NCBI RefSeq assembly: GCF_047495875.1
Contig: NC_092471.1
Span: forward strand, 10,499,001 to 10,563,000
DNA length: 64,000 bases
Reading direction: 5' to 3'
Source: Pithys albifrons albifrons
Lineage: Eukaryota; Chordata; Aves; Passeriformes; Thamnophilidae
Positions 12,401 to 23,578 of this stretch are shown here, piece after piece (positions within the stretch are counted from its first letter, which is position 1; the number at the start of each line of letters is the position of its first letter). Below the pieces are notes generated by a model that was not told the origin of the DNA, did no database searches, and worked only from the letters and a program-made list of their open reading frames with translations. Made by a program: the position numbers and the translations under genes.

Positions 12401-12834
12401 CTGAACACCCTGCTGGTATTGGCCTGGGGGATGTAATGAGATGAGAAGGGGTGGGGGGGAAAAGAGGATTCCATGCTGTGGCTGGGATTCCTCTGTCTTG
12501 TAATTTTTGTTCTTTTTAAGGGTGTGACCTTTAAATCATATGAAGCAAACCTTGTCCTTTTGTCTAAAGAGAAAAAAAGAAGAACAAGATTCAGTGGTAC
12601 TAAGTCTGTTAACTTCTTTTTATGTGTTTATTTTCCTTAGACCTCAGTACTGAAGAGAAGTTAAGACGCTTGCAGGAAGAAAAGCTTTGTAAAATCTGTA
12701 TGGCTAAAGATGTGTCCGTTGTCTTCATCCCCTGTGGTCACTTAGTTGCCTGTAAGGACTGTGCTCAAGTACTGAGTGAATGCCCTCTGTGTCGTTCAGA
12801 TATTATGAAGAGACAGGAAATTTTTATGTACTAG
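5619..12834 (+). CDS. XIAP: XIAP, X-linked inhibitor of apoptosis (E3 ubiquitin ligase), complete coding region, six coding exons
   Basis: Joining 5619-6486, 8036-8135, 9167-9245, 9846-9879, 11050-11274 and 12641-12834 gives 1500 bases: 499 codons plus TAG. Human XIAP has 497 residues, and the RING His falls at 469 against human 467. Domain order is BIR1, BIR2, BIR3 (about 264-329), UBA (about 361-410, with MGFS at 375-378) and RING (452-486), ending in IFMY. Family knowledge: the BIR2 linker blocks caspases 3 and 7, BIR3 blocks caspase 9 and binds Smac-type AVPI peptides, UBA binds ubiquitin, and RING is a dimeric ubiquitin ligase in the cytosol. All zinc ligands are present and no frame is broken. 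The residues just before UBA (about 340-360) are the least conserved. All introns use GT-AG. Confidence 0.96.
6487..8035 (+). other. XIAP: XIAP intron after coding exon 1
   Basis: A GT-AG intron of about 1.5 kb. It contains a small inverted repeat at 7336-7353 (TTGCCATA and TATGGCAA around a 2-base loop) inside an AT-rich stretch with three ATTCCT repeats. Nothing else is recognisable. Confidence 0.85.
8036..8135 (+). CDS. XIAP: XIAP coding exon 2 (core of BIR3)
   Basis: The acceptor TTTCTCAG ends at 8035 and the donor GTAAGG starts at 8136. The exon completes the split Gly290 and encodes the BIR3 zinc site: C297, C300 and H317, with C324 in the next exon. It also encodes the Smac/caspase-9 groove: G303, L304, W307, E311, Q316 and W320 line up with human G306, L307, W310, E314, Q319 and W323. 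Human T308 and D309 are Q305 and E306 here. Confidence 0.96.
8136..9166 (+). other. XIAP: XIAP intron after coding exon 2
   Basis: A GT-AG intron of about 1.0 kb. I see no repeats or genes in it. Confidence 0.85.
9167..9245 (+). CDS. XIAP: XIAP coding exon 3 (end of BIR3)
   Basis: The acceptor TTTTTAG ends at 9166 and the donor GTAAGT starts at 9246. Its first base completes Gly323. It then supplies Cys324, the last zinc ligand of BIR3, and the C-terminal helix, where FINNVHL corresponds to YINNIHL in mammals. The last ten residues diverge from mammals. Confidence 0.93.
9246..9845 (+). other. XIAP: XIAP intron after coding exon 3
   Basis: A GT-AG intron of 600 bases with no recognisable contents. 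Confidence 0.85.
9846..9879 (+). CDS. XIAP: XIAP coding exon 4 (34-base small exon)
   Basis: The acceptor CCATTTAG ends at 9845 and the donor GTACCT starts at 9880. It encodes 11 residues plus one base of Asp361, in the poorly conserved spacer between BIR3 and UBA. Taking it keeps the frame from exon 3 (phase 0) to exon 5 (phase 1), which supports it despite its size. Skipping it would shift the frame. Confidence 0.88.
9880..11049 (+). other. XIAP: XIAP intron after coding exon 4
   Basis: A GT-AG intron of about 1.2 kb. Nothing recognisable beyond AT-rich sequence. Confidence 0.85.
11050..11274 (+). CDS. XIAP: XIAP coding exon 5 (UBA domain)
   Basis: The acceptor TTGTTTTAG ends at 11049. 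The exon encodes [10 protein letters not shown] followed by MGFS, matching the start of the mammalian UBA and its MGF ubiquitin-binding loop, through to DLVADL. The donor is inferred. GTGTGT at 11275 leaves phase 1, which fits the phase of the RING exon and gives LQNLYLSTEEK where human has LQKEISTEEQ. The end is therefore less certain than the start. An open frame runs on into the intron to a stop at 11429. Confidence 0.88.
11275..12640 (+). other. XIAP: XIAP intron before the RING exon
   Basis: A GT-AG intron of about 1.4 kb. The UBA-exon frame continues to a stop at 11427-11429, and an AATAAA lies at 11727-11732. Together these could allow a RING-less transcript, but nothing here proves that it is used. 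Confidence 0.75.
12641..12834 (+). CDS. XIAP: XIAP last coding exon (RING domain and stop)
   Basis: The acceptor TTTTCCTTAG ends at 12640. The exon encodes [18 protein letters not shown] and a complete RING: C452, C455, C467, H469, C473, C476, C483 and C486. The C-terminus is EIFMY, where human has KIFMS; F497 corresponds to the human dimer-contact F495. The stop TAG is at 12832-12834. Confidence 0.97.
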
Positions 12835-13923
12835 TGAAATACAGGCTGGCACTGGGGATGCAAATGTTTCCTGCTCTATGGCTCTAAATATGTGTAATGC
12901 AATCTGAAAAATGCAGCTAATTCCAGGATGTAGCCATATGGGATTGAGATTTTTCTGCTGTCAAACTCTATCCATGTTTTTACACTTCAAATCATATTTC
13001 TTAAGTGAATCTTTTATATGTAAAAAGCAATATTAAAAGACAAATATGTATATTTTGTAACTTCAGTTCATAGACCTGATTTGGGAAAGCCCAAGTGATG
13101 GAAACCTTTATGTGATCATTCCTTTGCTCTACATTGGGATGACTCCGTATGACTGAACGTTTATGCAAACAGTCCCTGTATAAAATTTGTAAGTTAATAT
13201 AAAATATTGTTGTATACATGTATATTATAGCTGTTATTTTCACTTCTTTTTAATGTTATGTAAGATTGAAAATATTGTCTTACTTCTGCAACTTTGGTTG
13301 TGACATAATTCAGAGAATACACATAAAGCTGCTGCTGCAATACTTCACCTCATGTTTACTTCTGCTATTTTGTTTGTCTGTTTTGATGTATGTCTCCCTG
13401 TCTGTTTTTTCTGGTTTGGATGTACAAACTGGCTTCAGTAAACTGAAGTTTTAGCCATCTGTTTTTCACAAAGATCCCTCTATATATAAAATGTACATTA
13501 ATTTCATTGATTTTTGAGAACTCAGCAGAATTGGAGGAGATTTTATGTACCTTGTGCCCTTCATGAGACATGGGGCAAATTAAGGACTATTCTAATGAGA
13601 GTCACTTTAAAATACTCAATTTTTTTCCTACTGAACTGAGCATCCATTTTCGATTTTAAAAAGTATCACAGCTTTGTACTTCAGTACAGCTGTTTTACAA
13701 TCACTCTCCTTAATTATGTGGCTTCCTTGTTTTGTGAAGTACTAATATGTTCTGTGTATGTATTTTTGAGTTCTGCACACTAAGAGATTCAGAATATAGA
13801 ATATATAGAATATACAAAATACTGTTTTTCACAATAGAAGTTTTAAATCCAATAGACAGAAATATCTACCTTTTCTATTTTTTTAAATCTGTGCTGTGTA
13901 ATGTAATGAATATATAAAATAAA
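12835..13923 (+). other. XIAP: XIAP 3'UTR, minimum extent
   Basis: The sequence is AT-rich and noncoding from the stop to the first strong AATAAA. The mammalian XIAP 3'UTR is several kilobases long, so longer forms reaching the second signal or beyond are possible. Confidence 0.7.
13918..13923 (+). terminator. XIAP: Polyadenylation signal AATAAA, XIAP
   Basis: A canonical hexamer about 1.08 kb after the stop codon, followed within 40 bases by a T/G-rich stretch (GTTGTTCC, GGTGTATTTG) typical of a cleavage region. Confidence 0.65.
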
Positions 13924-14081
13924 GTGCAACTCAGTTGTTCCTTGATCGGTGTATTTGATTCTATTGCAAAAAAAATTATAAGACAGGGCTGCTTTCTGTT
14001 GTTTTTTGTTCTGTAACTTAACTGTTATTAATGTAACCAGAGTATTATTAAGGATAACAAATATATTTTAATTGGAGGGGA

Positions 14082-14087
14082 AATAAA
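14082..14087 (+). terminator. XIAP: Second candidate polyadenylation signal AATAAA, XIAP
   Basis: A hexamer followed by TATTGTTTGT, about 160 bases beyond the first signal. It may be an alternative site. Confidence 0.45.
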
Positions 14088-14457
14088 ATCTATTGTTTGT
14101 ATAAATTAAAGTTGGCTAATTATAAAACTCAAATACATAAATTTTGCTAATTTTTTCTGATAGAATTTTGTCTTATGAATAGATGATGAGTAGAAATTCA
14201 CAAGAATTTAGCACAGGTGTTTTATTTTGCCGCCTTGTGCCTTTTGAAGAGTTTAGTGTTGCAGACAAGTCAAGCATACAGGGATTTTTCAAGGCAGCTC
14301 TGGACTGGCAATTCTAACAGGCTTGTTCCTACACCCCTTTTTACCTGCAGGGAGGGTCTTCTGTGCTCTTCATGGGAATTGGAGGGGGCTGTGGGCCCAT
14401 GAGCTGGTGTATCTTGCCTGAAATACCTTTTTTAGTTAAGGCTGCAAACCGTGTCAC

Positions 14458-14603
14458 GCTGAGATCAGCTCAGTTGGTTAAAACTTGGTTGTAATAATGC
14501 CAAGGTCATGGGTTCAATCCCCTGTGTGGGCCGTTGACTGAAGAGTTGGACTCAATGATCCTTGGGGGTCCCTTCCAACTCAGAATAGTCTGTGATTCTG
14601 TGA
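14458..14603 (+). mobile_element. tRNA-Ile-derived SINE with CR1-type tail (TguSINE1-like)
   Basis: The 5' part (about 14458-14532) resembles tRNA-Ile. It has the A box AGCTCAGTTGGTTA, an anticodon arm with the loop TAATAATGCC, and the B box GGTTCAATCCC, closing with GTGGGCC. The 3' part reads TTGGACTCAATGATCCTTGG and TCCCTTCCAACTC and ends in two ATTCTGTG-like units, as in the 3' end of CR1-X-type LINEs. SINEs of this build, mobilised by CR1 machinery, are known from zebra finch; the family name is from memory. The copy is clearly diverged. Confidence 0.82.
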
Positions 14604-15795
14604 CTTGCTTAAGCAAATGGTTACCCAGCCTTGACCTGAGTCATGTGAGAGGCTCTTCCGATCAGCTGGATCCAACTTAGAGGCTGCAGGACTTGGCAGG
14701 AGGCTCAGCAAGTCCTGTCTGGGAAAGAGATTGACCAAATTTTGCTTTAACTGTTACAAAGCTAAATCCTAATAAGGGTGTAAATACAGTATGTAAACTG
14801 TCTGGGAAAAGCTGAGAAGTAGGACACAAATAGAACCTTTTAAATTGAAATTGAGAGCAAACACATTGTCTAACTAATATGGAAGCAGAGCATAAATGCT
14901 TCACATTAAAGCTTGTTAACTTTTAAAAGGTATGCTTCTATATTTTTATATACATACCCCTTACTGCAACTTTTTCCTTAGCATTATAAAAGATACATCA
15001 ATATAGCAATTCAAATTGTAATCACTTGGGGATATTACAGAGTTAAAAGCCTGTTAGTGAGATGACAAAATAACTGCTCTGTAGGTTTAGGGTTAAAAAT
15101 ACAAAATACAATTAGAGTTCTATTCAGACTAAATGGGAAAAAATAATTAACATAGTCATCAAATTCTGACAGCTTGAATTAAGAAGATTTTTTTTTCAAA
15201 TTACTTGGATTTTCAGTATCTTAAAGAAACAGAAGAAATTCCATGGCTGCTGATACTGGGCTGAGTGAAGAGATGGAAATGAAGGATGCAAATCCATGGA
15301 GTGGAAGCACAAGGGCTTTGAAAAGGAGGTTAACAGCAGGACAAAACTGCCCTGGGACTTGATTTTTATGAAAGAGTTACCTGAGAGCTATGCAAGATAT
15401 TCAGGTATCAGTATTCAGTAACTTCTACTGACTTGTGTGTAAAACCTTTCTTCCATTTGATTTGTAGCAGCAGAACTGTTTGCTGCTCTGGATCTATGGG
15501 AGATTTACGAGGGTTTTCTATGATGCTTCCTGGAAGTGTTGTTTAGAAAGCATGGAAAGTACACAACACCTCATTGAGAAACAGAAGGCTAAACCCAGGA
15601 AAACCCAGAGAGTCAATGTTTTCATTGCACATACAGCTTTTTCTCACTGCCTTGAAACATGGAGCCTGAAACATGAGGCTGACTTACCCAGCTGGTTTGT
15701 ATGTCTACAGATAAGTAGCTGTATGGACTTTTTTTCTTAATTTGTTTTGAGGCTTGATCCAAAGCTTATTGCACAAGCAAAAGTTTTTCGATTAT

Positions 15796-15912
15796 TACAG
15801 CTTGGGTTTTGGTTTTGGATTTTTTTTTGTTTTGGATTTTTGTTTTGGGGGTTTTTTTGTTGTTGGGGTTTGGGGGATTTTTTGTTGTTGGTTTTGGTTT
15901 TGGTTTTTTTTT
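15796..15912 (+). repeat. T/G-rich simple tract
   Basis: A run made almost only of T and G, with units such as GGTTTTGG, GTTGTTGG and GGGGG separated by T runs. The minus strand is A/C only. Confidence 0.9.
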
Positions 15913-18900
15913 AATTGGAGTATTTAAACATTTCTTTCAGCATTGTCTGGTTACTTTTGACCACAGTGCTCCAATGTTTATTTTTGTATGCCGTATGTGC
16001 AGTCTGAAGCTACAGGACAAGCTTTCAAAGCATTGTTGTTAATTCAAGGCCTGGGTTTAAATTTACCCCTTATGTTTGTTTTCATTGAATTAACAAAGGT
16101 GTAAATACAATGGTGGTTGAACTGAGCTGTAACTGGGTGGGAGTTTGACACAGACACTTGGTTACCCTGTTCATGTGAGACATCAAGCTGAAGGGTTGTA
16201 CCCTGGGATGGAACCTTGCACGGGGCAGTGGCGTTTGCTGCCTCAGCATTCAGTCACTGCCTGGGAGAGAACCTGCTCTGCCTCTCAGGGTGTGCAAGTT
16301 CACACATACTGTGTGTAGGGCCAACCTGAGGGGAGGTTGGCTCTGCACAGTGCAGAGGAGGAGCTGGAGATCCTTCTGGCTCTCGCAGTGTTTCTCTGCA
16401 GTGGTGAGTGTGTGAGCAGGGAGTTGTTCCACGGTGTTCCTTGTTGTCCTCTGCTTTGTGCACCACTGACTCCTGTCAGCAAGGCCCGATGCCCAAGAAT
16501 GGGCTAGAGAAGCACCTCCACTGGTGCTCCTGAGGCTTTACCATGCCAGTCTTGTGCAGATCAGCTGGATTGGCCTCAGTTCTTGAACCTGGCTCATGAA
16601 AGGTGCTGCTCCTCTTCTCCGTAGGGTCAGATGGGAAGAGCCCTCCAGTAACATCACCTTAATTCCTTATGAAACTGAAGTTTGAGTGAATACTCTCCCC
16701 TTACTACTTTTTGTGTGGTTTTCATGCATTAAGTTTTACTGAGTAGCTTGAAAACTTCATGAGGAAAATCTTCCCTCCCCTGTTCCCCTGCCATGGCTTT
16801 GCACTGACTCAGGTTGTTGGAAGTACCTTCCCATCTTTGTGAATGCCACTGTGTCACTTTGAGAGATCTACTGATGCTGCTGTACAGCAATTAGTGTGCT
16901 GTAATTACAGTGTGAGGAGGCAAATGACCTGTGGTAATAAACAACCTGTGCCAAAATTCAGATTGTATCTTTAATTTTTTCTTAACCAGGAATTCCTATT
17001 AAGCAATACTGACATCAACATTATAGTAAAACTACAAGTGTTAACTCAGGGAACAGGGCTCTGTGACTAACTTACCAAAAAACTTCAGACAGGAAAGAGG
17101 ACAGTACATATTCAGTTATAAATGGCTTGGATAAACAAAACCCCAGGGAAAATCCAGGGCAAAAAGGTATTAATTATATTGTGGAGATATCATATTTCAA
17201 GCCGGATGAAAACTACTTGGTTACTTTTGGATACTTATTAATTTACAGTTTTATAGCCTGGATAGCCTGGATGTTGGCTGAGATAAATTGCTTGATAAGT
17301 AAGAATTACTGAAAATGTATTGAAAGATACATGAATTAGGGTTTTGCTCTCAGATTGAAAAATGGTGCTTACTGTCAAAAAATTAAAAACACTTGTAGAG
17401 TCCCACTATGAAAACATCTAGAAGAATCACTACAATAATTACTGAAAAGCCAGGTTTAGTATAATGTGTATGGTCACCTGCAAATTTTGTAAAGGGAATT
17501 AATCTAACCTGCAGAGACTAAAAAGACAGCATTTAAGTTTATTCATGTGATGTCTTTTTGATCTTGTGAAGTTAGATCTTGCTGTAAAACTCTTGACACA
17601 ATTTCTCCTATGTAACTTAATTTTGCAGCATATGAGAGTCATCACTTAATCCAAATAGTTAATCAGCTGAATACAAGCCTTTCAAACGTGGGTGTTGAGC
17701 CACAGTCATCTCTTCTTTTTAACTCTTGTGTGTAACAGAGAGAGGCTTCTGAGTCCAGGATTGACTTTGCTTCCCTGTCCTGCATAACCGACCCGTGTGA
17801 TGTTGTTGGAGCCCCTGTGGGAGCTCTCTCAGTAACGGTGCAAGCCACCAGAGAAAACCTTGTTGCTTCAAATGGGTGTTTTGCAAAACAGATGTACCAA
17901 AAATAACGATTTGACTCCTATCTCTGCATCACAATTTATAACTTTGTTAAGAGCTGTTGTAAAGGCTTAATTGCCAATTCCAAGTTTCTTTTAGGAAGAC
18001 CCGTGTTCCAGGTTGGCATCACCTCTGCTGGGCTCACAGCTGGAACCAGGAGGTGCAGGGAATGGAGATATGGGTGGAGTGGGGTTGGGAATCGCTGTCC
18101 TCATTATTTATGGTGAACATGCAGGTGTGCCCTTTGCCACAGAGGTGGAAACACTTTGGTCACAGCTGCTGGCACTGAGGCTTTGCAGGACTGTTGCTGT
18201 CACTCTGAAGGAAGTTGCAGTCTATAAGAAGTATTTTTATCATAACGGTTTTGAACATCTGTGCAAGCCACCAAGATGTCATAAATTGTTGTATTCCTTG
18301 CAACTTGTTACGCATTGTGCCACTTACAAAAACTCATAATCACGGCTAATGACAAAATCACACTTTGCTGTGCTTCCACATCCCACTGAGTCAGCTGAGG
18401 AGCAGAAATGGCCTCGAGCCCCAGACAGAACTGGCAGTATGGGGGACTTACAAGAAAGAGAGTCTGAAAGGAACCTTGAAGTTGGTTGATGGTGAAATCT
18501 AAACCAAAGGAAACTATGCAAGGGACAGAGATATAGGACCTTGGGAATGTGGTAAGTCAGCCATACAAGTTTATTATCTGAAAGACTAATCTGTTCCTTG
18601 ACTGTACTTGTCAGTAACAACTCCCCCACTGCCTATACTTCTCCTTTAACCCTCTAAGTTCCAGCCTCAATAGTTTGTGGGGAAAAAACCAAGATACACC
18701 GTCCACTGTCATCATCCAAACCTTGTGTTTGCCTTCACACACAGAGGAGAGCTGTCCCATGCATTTCATGGAGGATTTTCTTCAAAGCTTAAACATAAAT
18801 GTATACCTTGCTGTTTATAATTGTTTTGCTCTATGATCTTGGGCAGAAGTTGATGTTTCTGTCTTAGTTCTGCTTTAACTTTACCTAGACGCAAGCCAGC

Positions 18901-20317
18901 CTCCTTCCTTGCCTTTTCAGGCAGCCCCTGGCTCCATGTCAGAGTCTCAGGAGGGCTGAAATCCTAGGAAATCTGACCAGCTGCTTTCTGTTCCTCTGGG
19001 TGAGGCACCCTACCCATCCAGAGTATGATGTAGTTTCACTGGTTTTTAGCTGTAGCTCAGCTAAAGCTGCCTCCCTGCTCAGTGCTGGTTGTTGCTGTTT
19101 GGCCCTGCTTGACCTTATTTCACTTCTTGGCAGCTCCTCACCCCAGCCCTTTTCTGTTGCACAGGCTGTTCTCTGCTGCCTTAACCATGCCCTGCCACTT
19201 ACCCAGCTTACCCAGTTTGAAACATGTTTCTCTGGTTCCTGTGCATCCTCCTCAGAGTTTGTCACTGATGCTGTCATAGTGCCTGATGCATTAAATGATC
19301 CTTGACTCATGATCCATCTTCCTGGACTTCAGCTACACAACACCAGTGTGTCTTGTCTGTGTCTTTAGAAACTTCCCTACATCTGGAAACTAGAGCAGAT
19401 TGTGTCCTGGATCCCAGAGACGTGGCCTGAATGGTAACTCTTACTTGTTCCTGCACACAGGGTGAGGTGATGTCTGAAGTGAAAGCGGCTCCTCCTGACT
19501 GAAGAGAATCAGGGCTGTTCTTTATTTCCTACACAAAACTGGTGTGGCCTTTACACAGTTTGGTGATGGAACTTTAAAACATGACTAAGGGATTGTTATC
19601 TCTAAGAACAAGACATAGCAAGAACACCTCACCCAAAGAGGGGAATGAGCACAGGGCTTTGGGTAACACAGAGGACCGAATGAAGCCGCTGCCAATGCAA
19701 TTCACAGGAAGGAATCTGTGACTTACTGGGGTTCTGCTCATTTCTAGAGCTGATAATGAAGGGGAGTTAAAACTTCCTTTTTAGTGGCACCGAACAAACT
19801 GTAATTCTGTGCTCCTTTACAGGTTTGAGAATCAAAGAAAATTCAGATGTGAGTTAAGTGTTCTGGAAAGACCTGGAGAGAAATAGGGGCACACAAGGGA
19901 GACTTATGTAAATGGCAAAAGAAAGTATTCACAGAACAGGGAAAGGCCTAAGGAGCTACAGATCTGCAATCTCTCTCCTGCAAATTATGGGAAAGTAACC
20001 CATTTTTTGGTTTTTATTTTTGTTTCTTATGTAATAGCTCATCTTCAAAAGGATTTAGAACAGATTTCCCTAGAGTGACTAAGCCAGTTTCAAAAACCTG
20101 GGAAAAAAAATCCTACTGGAAAGACTGCTTTTTCCCTCTGTACTCGACTCAACAGATAAAATATGACTGTGGCTTATTCAATACAGGCCATCAAAGTTAC
20201 CATCATACCTTGGAAGGAATCCAGTATACAAATTCTGGTTTGTTTTCCAATTATCACAAGCACAGTTGTTGTTGTTTTTTTTTTTATTTAAGGTAAGTGA
20301 TTGTGGGTGTTGTTGCT

Positions 20318-20352
20318 TTTTTAAAATTTTGTTTTGTTTTGTTTGGTTGGGG
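20318..20352 (+). repeat. Short T/G-rich tract
   Basis: A TTTTG-type repeat followed by GGTTGGGG. It has the same composition and strand bias as the tract near 15.8 kb. Confidence 0.7.
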
Positions 20353-23201
20353 TCTTTTATAATAGAAAAGAGGAAATGGAACTGCAGAGGGGGTTCCTAT
20401 TCTACTGCCCTCAAAGAAAAGGAAGCAGCATGAGCATGAATCAGCCATCTGGCAGCTTGAGTTTATTCTGATCTTCTCCAGTGGTGAACCTTTGGCCATT
20501 AATTCAGACATGGAATTGGTATCCGACTTCTCCTTGCTCAGTTTCCTAACTGTGTGACTGATCACTAAACTCTCTTTGGATCAAGCATAGTCAAAGTGCC
20601 TGTGGTAAAGTCTTTGTCAAATCCTCTCTGAATTGGGCTCGATATCAGAAATGGTGGCCTTTGAAGTTCCTAAAGAGTAGCTTTTATCAAAAAGATGACA
20701 GTCCTGTAGAATACTTTCTCCCAGTTTTCCACAGAACTTCTTTTCTGACAGACATAAATCCTTTCTAGGCAGGTCAGAATTTTAAATATCCCTATTTCCT
20801 TATCATGCTTTGATAGCACTTATTTTTCTTTTACATTTTTCATTGTATTGGAAAGGATGCTAGAGTGCTAAAACTATACAGAAACTTCAGGATGTTCTTT
20901 GTTTTTTCACAAAGTCTGAACAGATGGTAGGAGCCCTTTCTGGAATTGTTAGTTTAGAAAGAAGTGGTGTGCTCACAGAGGAATGCTTTTCATCTCGCCT
21001 TCCCTGTTGTACCAACTGGAAGGCTCAGTCCCAGAAGCACGATCAGTTCACAGGGAAACTGCAGCAGTTAAACTCTTCAGAGAGCCAGTTTGGTCCTCCT
21101 TAAGGTGAGGAATCCTCACAGGACACAGCTGACTGAAGAAATTCCTGTCCTCTGATCACTGGAGCAGAGGAGAAACGTTTCCCGGCCTCAGAGGAGAGCT
21201 CAGCACCTTCAGTTGTGCTGATGGAATTGCTCCTGTAGTTGTTCTCTAAACAGAGTCTGAGAAATGATCCAGGTTGGGAGGGGGAAGTTAAACCAGTCCC
21301 TTAGAAACCAAATGTCCTTCCCCACTTCTCTGATGAGGCAACAGTTTTGCTAAGACAGCAGCTGGGCAAACAGCTGAATGAAACAACTGGGTGGGAGGAA
21401 AAGAACTGAAGAGTGCAAAATCCTCTTAGGCAGGCTCTGTGACCAGGGGTTGGTAATGTGCCTGTGCACCTGGAGTCTGCTCTCCAGGGTCCATGTTTTA
21501 TCACAAGTTTAAGAGTGCCTATTCTGCTGTGTGAGTCAGGACACATGGAAGTGTTATGGATTTGGGCTTCCAAGGCCTGAGTCAGTTTTGGAAATGGGCT
21601 GAACTCTACCATGGTATTGTCAGCACTTGCACACTAATTCCTTCAAAAACACACCTGTGTCACATTTCCTTCTGTTAAAGACATTTGCCTAAAATCTCTC
21701 AGCTTTGAGCTCCGGTGTGAACTACAGTGGTTTTGGAATAGACCAAATACCTGACACACTTGCCATACATGGATTTCATGCACAGCTGACTGGAGCTGCC
21801 TCCAAGTTGTGCTCCTGCCAGCTCCCCAGGAAGCTGCTATAATCTGGTGAGGTTTTGGATTGAGGTTGTAAAATGAGTTAGCCCTTTGTAGCTCAAGTAG
21901 AAGACACATTACTGGAATTCTGTGCAGGCAAACTGTCGTAGTTTGTTTTTTCATGGAGAAGTCTTATCTGGCAGCTCTCAGAAGTTGACTTTGTACAAGG
22001 GAGGCAAAAATAGATTCAGCTCCTTTCTATTTCTAAGTGTCATTTTACAATCATATATATCATATTTAAGGCTTACTTGAGGTTTAATGTTTTCATTCAC
22101 AGTTCTACAGTTTTCAGATAGACATTATCACATACACATGAAAGAGCAGCAGCTGCACCTGTAGCTGCAACTGAAACTCTGAACAGAATTGTATGACCAG
22201 GCATTCAGGATACTATTTTAAAGTGTTCCCTATAAGGGAACTTTTCTGCTTCTTTTTTTCCCCACAATTTGGACAGGAGGTACAAAAACATTCTCTAATG
22301 TGAATTCAAGCTATATATTTTTGTAGGCTTATCTCATGGACCAACTGACAGATTGTATCTAGAATTCCTAGGTGACAGCAGTTTGTATGATGTTGGGTTT
22401 TTTAAAACATTCCTTATCTGATCACAGTTGCCATTGTAAGCGTTACTTGCGTTTCTTTGCGTGTGCCTCATGTTAGTTTTGAAAAGATTAGAACTGGTGA
22501 ATAATCTTAAGTATCCTGCCTTTGTTGGGCAGGTGAGCAGAGTAACTCAGCTGTCTGCTTAGTTATGCTAAGGCTCTCCCAAAAAAAAGTAGATAAATAC
22601 AAAAGGGTGATTAGAGACTAATTATCGGGACAAAACTATTATTGTGCTGACTGATCTCAATATAAGCTTACGTGCAACTATTCAGCATGAGTAATGTGCT
22701 GAGCATTACACAATACGGTGAAAAAAAAGTGTCACAAACTGTGTATCAGGTTACTTTAAGAATTCCGTACTGCTTATATGGGTTGTTTCAGGTTCCTAAG
22801 AATCCTCACGTAGGGGAGAAAAGGAATCGCACTCAGAGCCCGGGAGGGAATGCTCATGGCACTGGGAACACGCTCGTGGAGAGCAGACAGCGAGGACGAT
22901 CCCGCATTTCCACACCGGGACCCTCCGCCCGTGCGGGCTCTCTCGCCTTCGTCTCCCACGCCACGGGCTCCGCCGCTCCCGGCCTCGCCTCCTGGGGCCC
23001 AACGCGGGTCCGGCGCCGCTGGGAGCGCCCGGCCCGGGATCCCTCCCGGGGAGCGGCCCCAGCGATCCCAGTAGCTCCAGTGCCGCCACGGCCAAGTGCC
23101 CCAGGCCCGCGTGTGGCCGGTTCGGTCCCGCCGCCTCCCCCCGCGCTCAGAGCTCGCTCCTTTTTAGGCCGCGCCGCGTCCCGAGGCCGCTCCCGCTCCC
23201 A

Positions 23202-23225
23202 GATCCCGATCCCGATCCCGATCCC
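23202..23225. repeat. (GATCCC)4 short tandem repeat
   Basis: Four perfect hexamer units just upstream of the NRF1-like site in the CpG island. Confidence 0.9.
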
Positions 23226-23230
23226 GCCCC

Positions 23231-23240
23231 GCGCATGCGC
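23231..23240. promoter_or_regulatory. NRF1-like site in the STAG2 promoter
   Basis: GCGCATGCGC is the palindromic core of the NRF1 consensus, common in CpG-island promoters of housekeeping genes. It lies about 330 bases before the exon 1 donor. Confidence 0.6.
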
Positions 23241-23326
23241 CGCACGTTGTTTACCCGCTCGACGCGGCGGCGCCGCTCGCGGCCGGCAGGTGTCGCCCCA
23301 GGCCCAGGAGAGCCGGCCCGCTGGGC

Positions 23327-23345
23327 GGCCGCCAGGTGGCGCCTG
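23327..23345 (+). promoter_or_regulatory. CTCF-like site in the STAG2 promoter
   Basis: CCGCCAGGTGGCGCC contains the CTCF core CCAGGTGGCGC, a close match to the consensus in which CCASYAGRKGGC is followed by GC. It is about 230 bases upstream of the exon 1 donor. Binding is not shown. Confidence 0.6.
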
Positions 23346-23429
23346 CGCCCTCCATTCGCCCGCGAGCCGCCGAGCAGCGAACACCCCAAACAATCCCCGG
23401 CGCCGCCGCCAAATTAAATAACCCCGACC

Positions 23430-23569
23430 CGCCCGCGCCCCGCGGCCCCTCCGCGCCCATAGCCCGGCACTGGCCCGCACGGGCGCGCAGCCGGCCAGAC
23501 GCGCCGGGCACGCGGGAGCGGAGCCGTGAGCCGGGGCCTTCCTCGCTGCCTGCGCCGACACTGGGCAAG
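23430..23569 (+). other. STAG2: STAG2 noncoding first exon (5' end not determined)
   Basis: The 3' border is CAAG|GTAAGT at 23569/23570, a perfect donor. The start is a guess, set just after the AT-rich AAATTAAATA element, because no sequence signal fixes the transcription start. The next exon is at about 59.9 kb, so this intron would be about 36 kb. Confidence 0.6.
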
Positions 23570-23578
23570 GTAAGTTAG

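Larger units (their letters stand above)
14088..22829. other. Intergenic region between XIAP and the STAG2 CpG island
   Basis: About 8.7 kb without an open frame that resembles a known protein. The only element I can name is the tRNA-derived SINE at 14458-14603. There is a long T/G tract at 15796-15912 and a shorter one at 20318-20352. 16180-16650, 18900-19320 and 21000-21600 are somewhat more GC-rich but show no CpG clustering. Unannotated noncoding RNA exons cannot be excluded. Confidence 0.7.
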
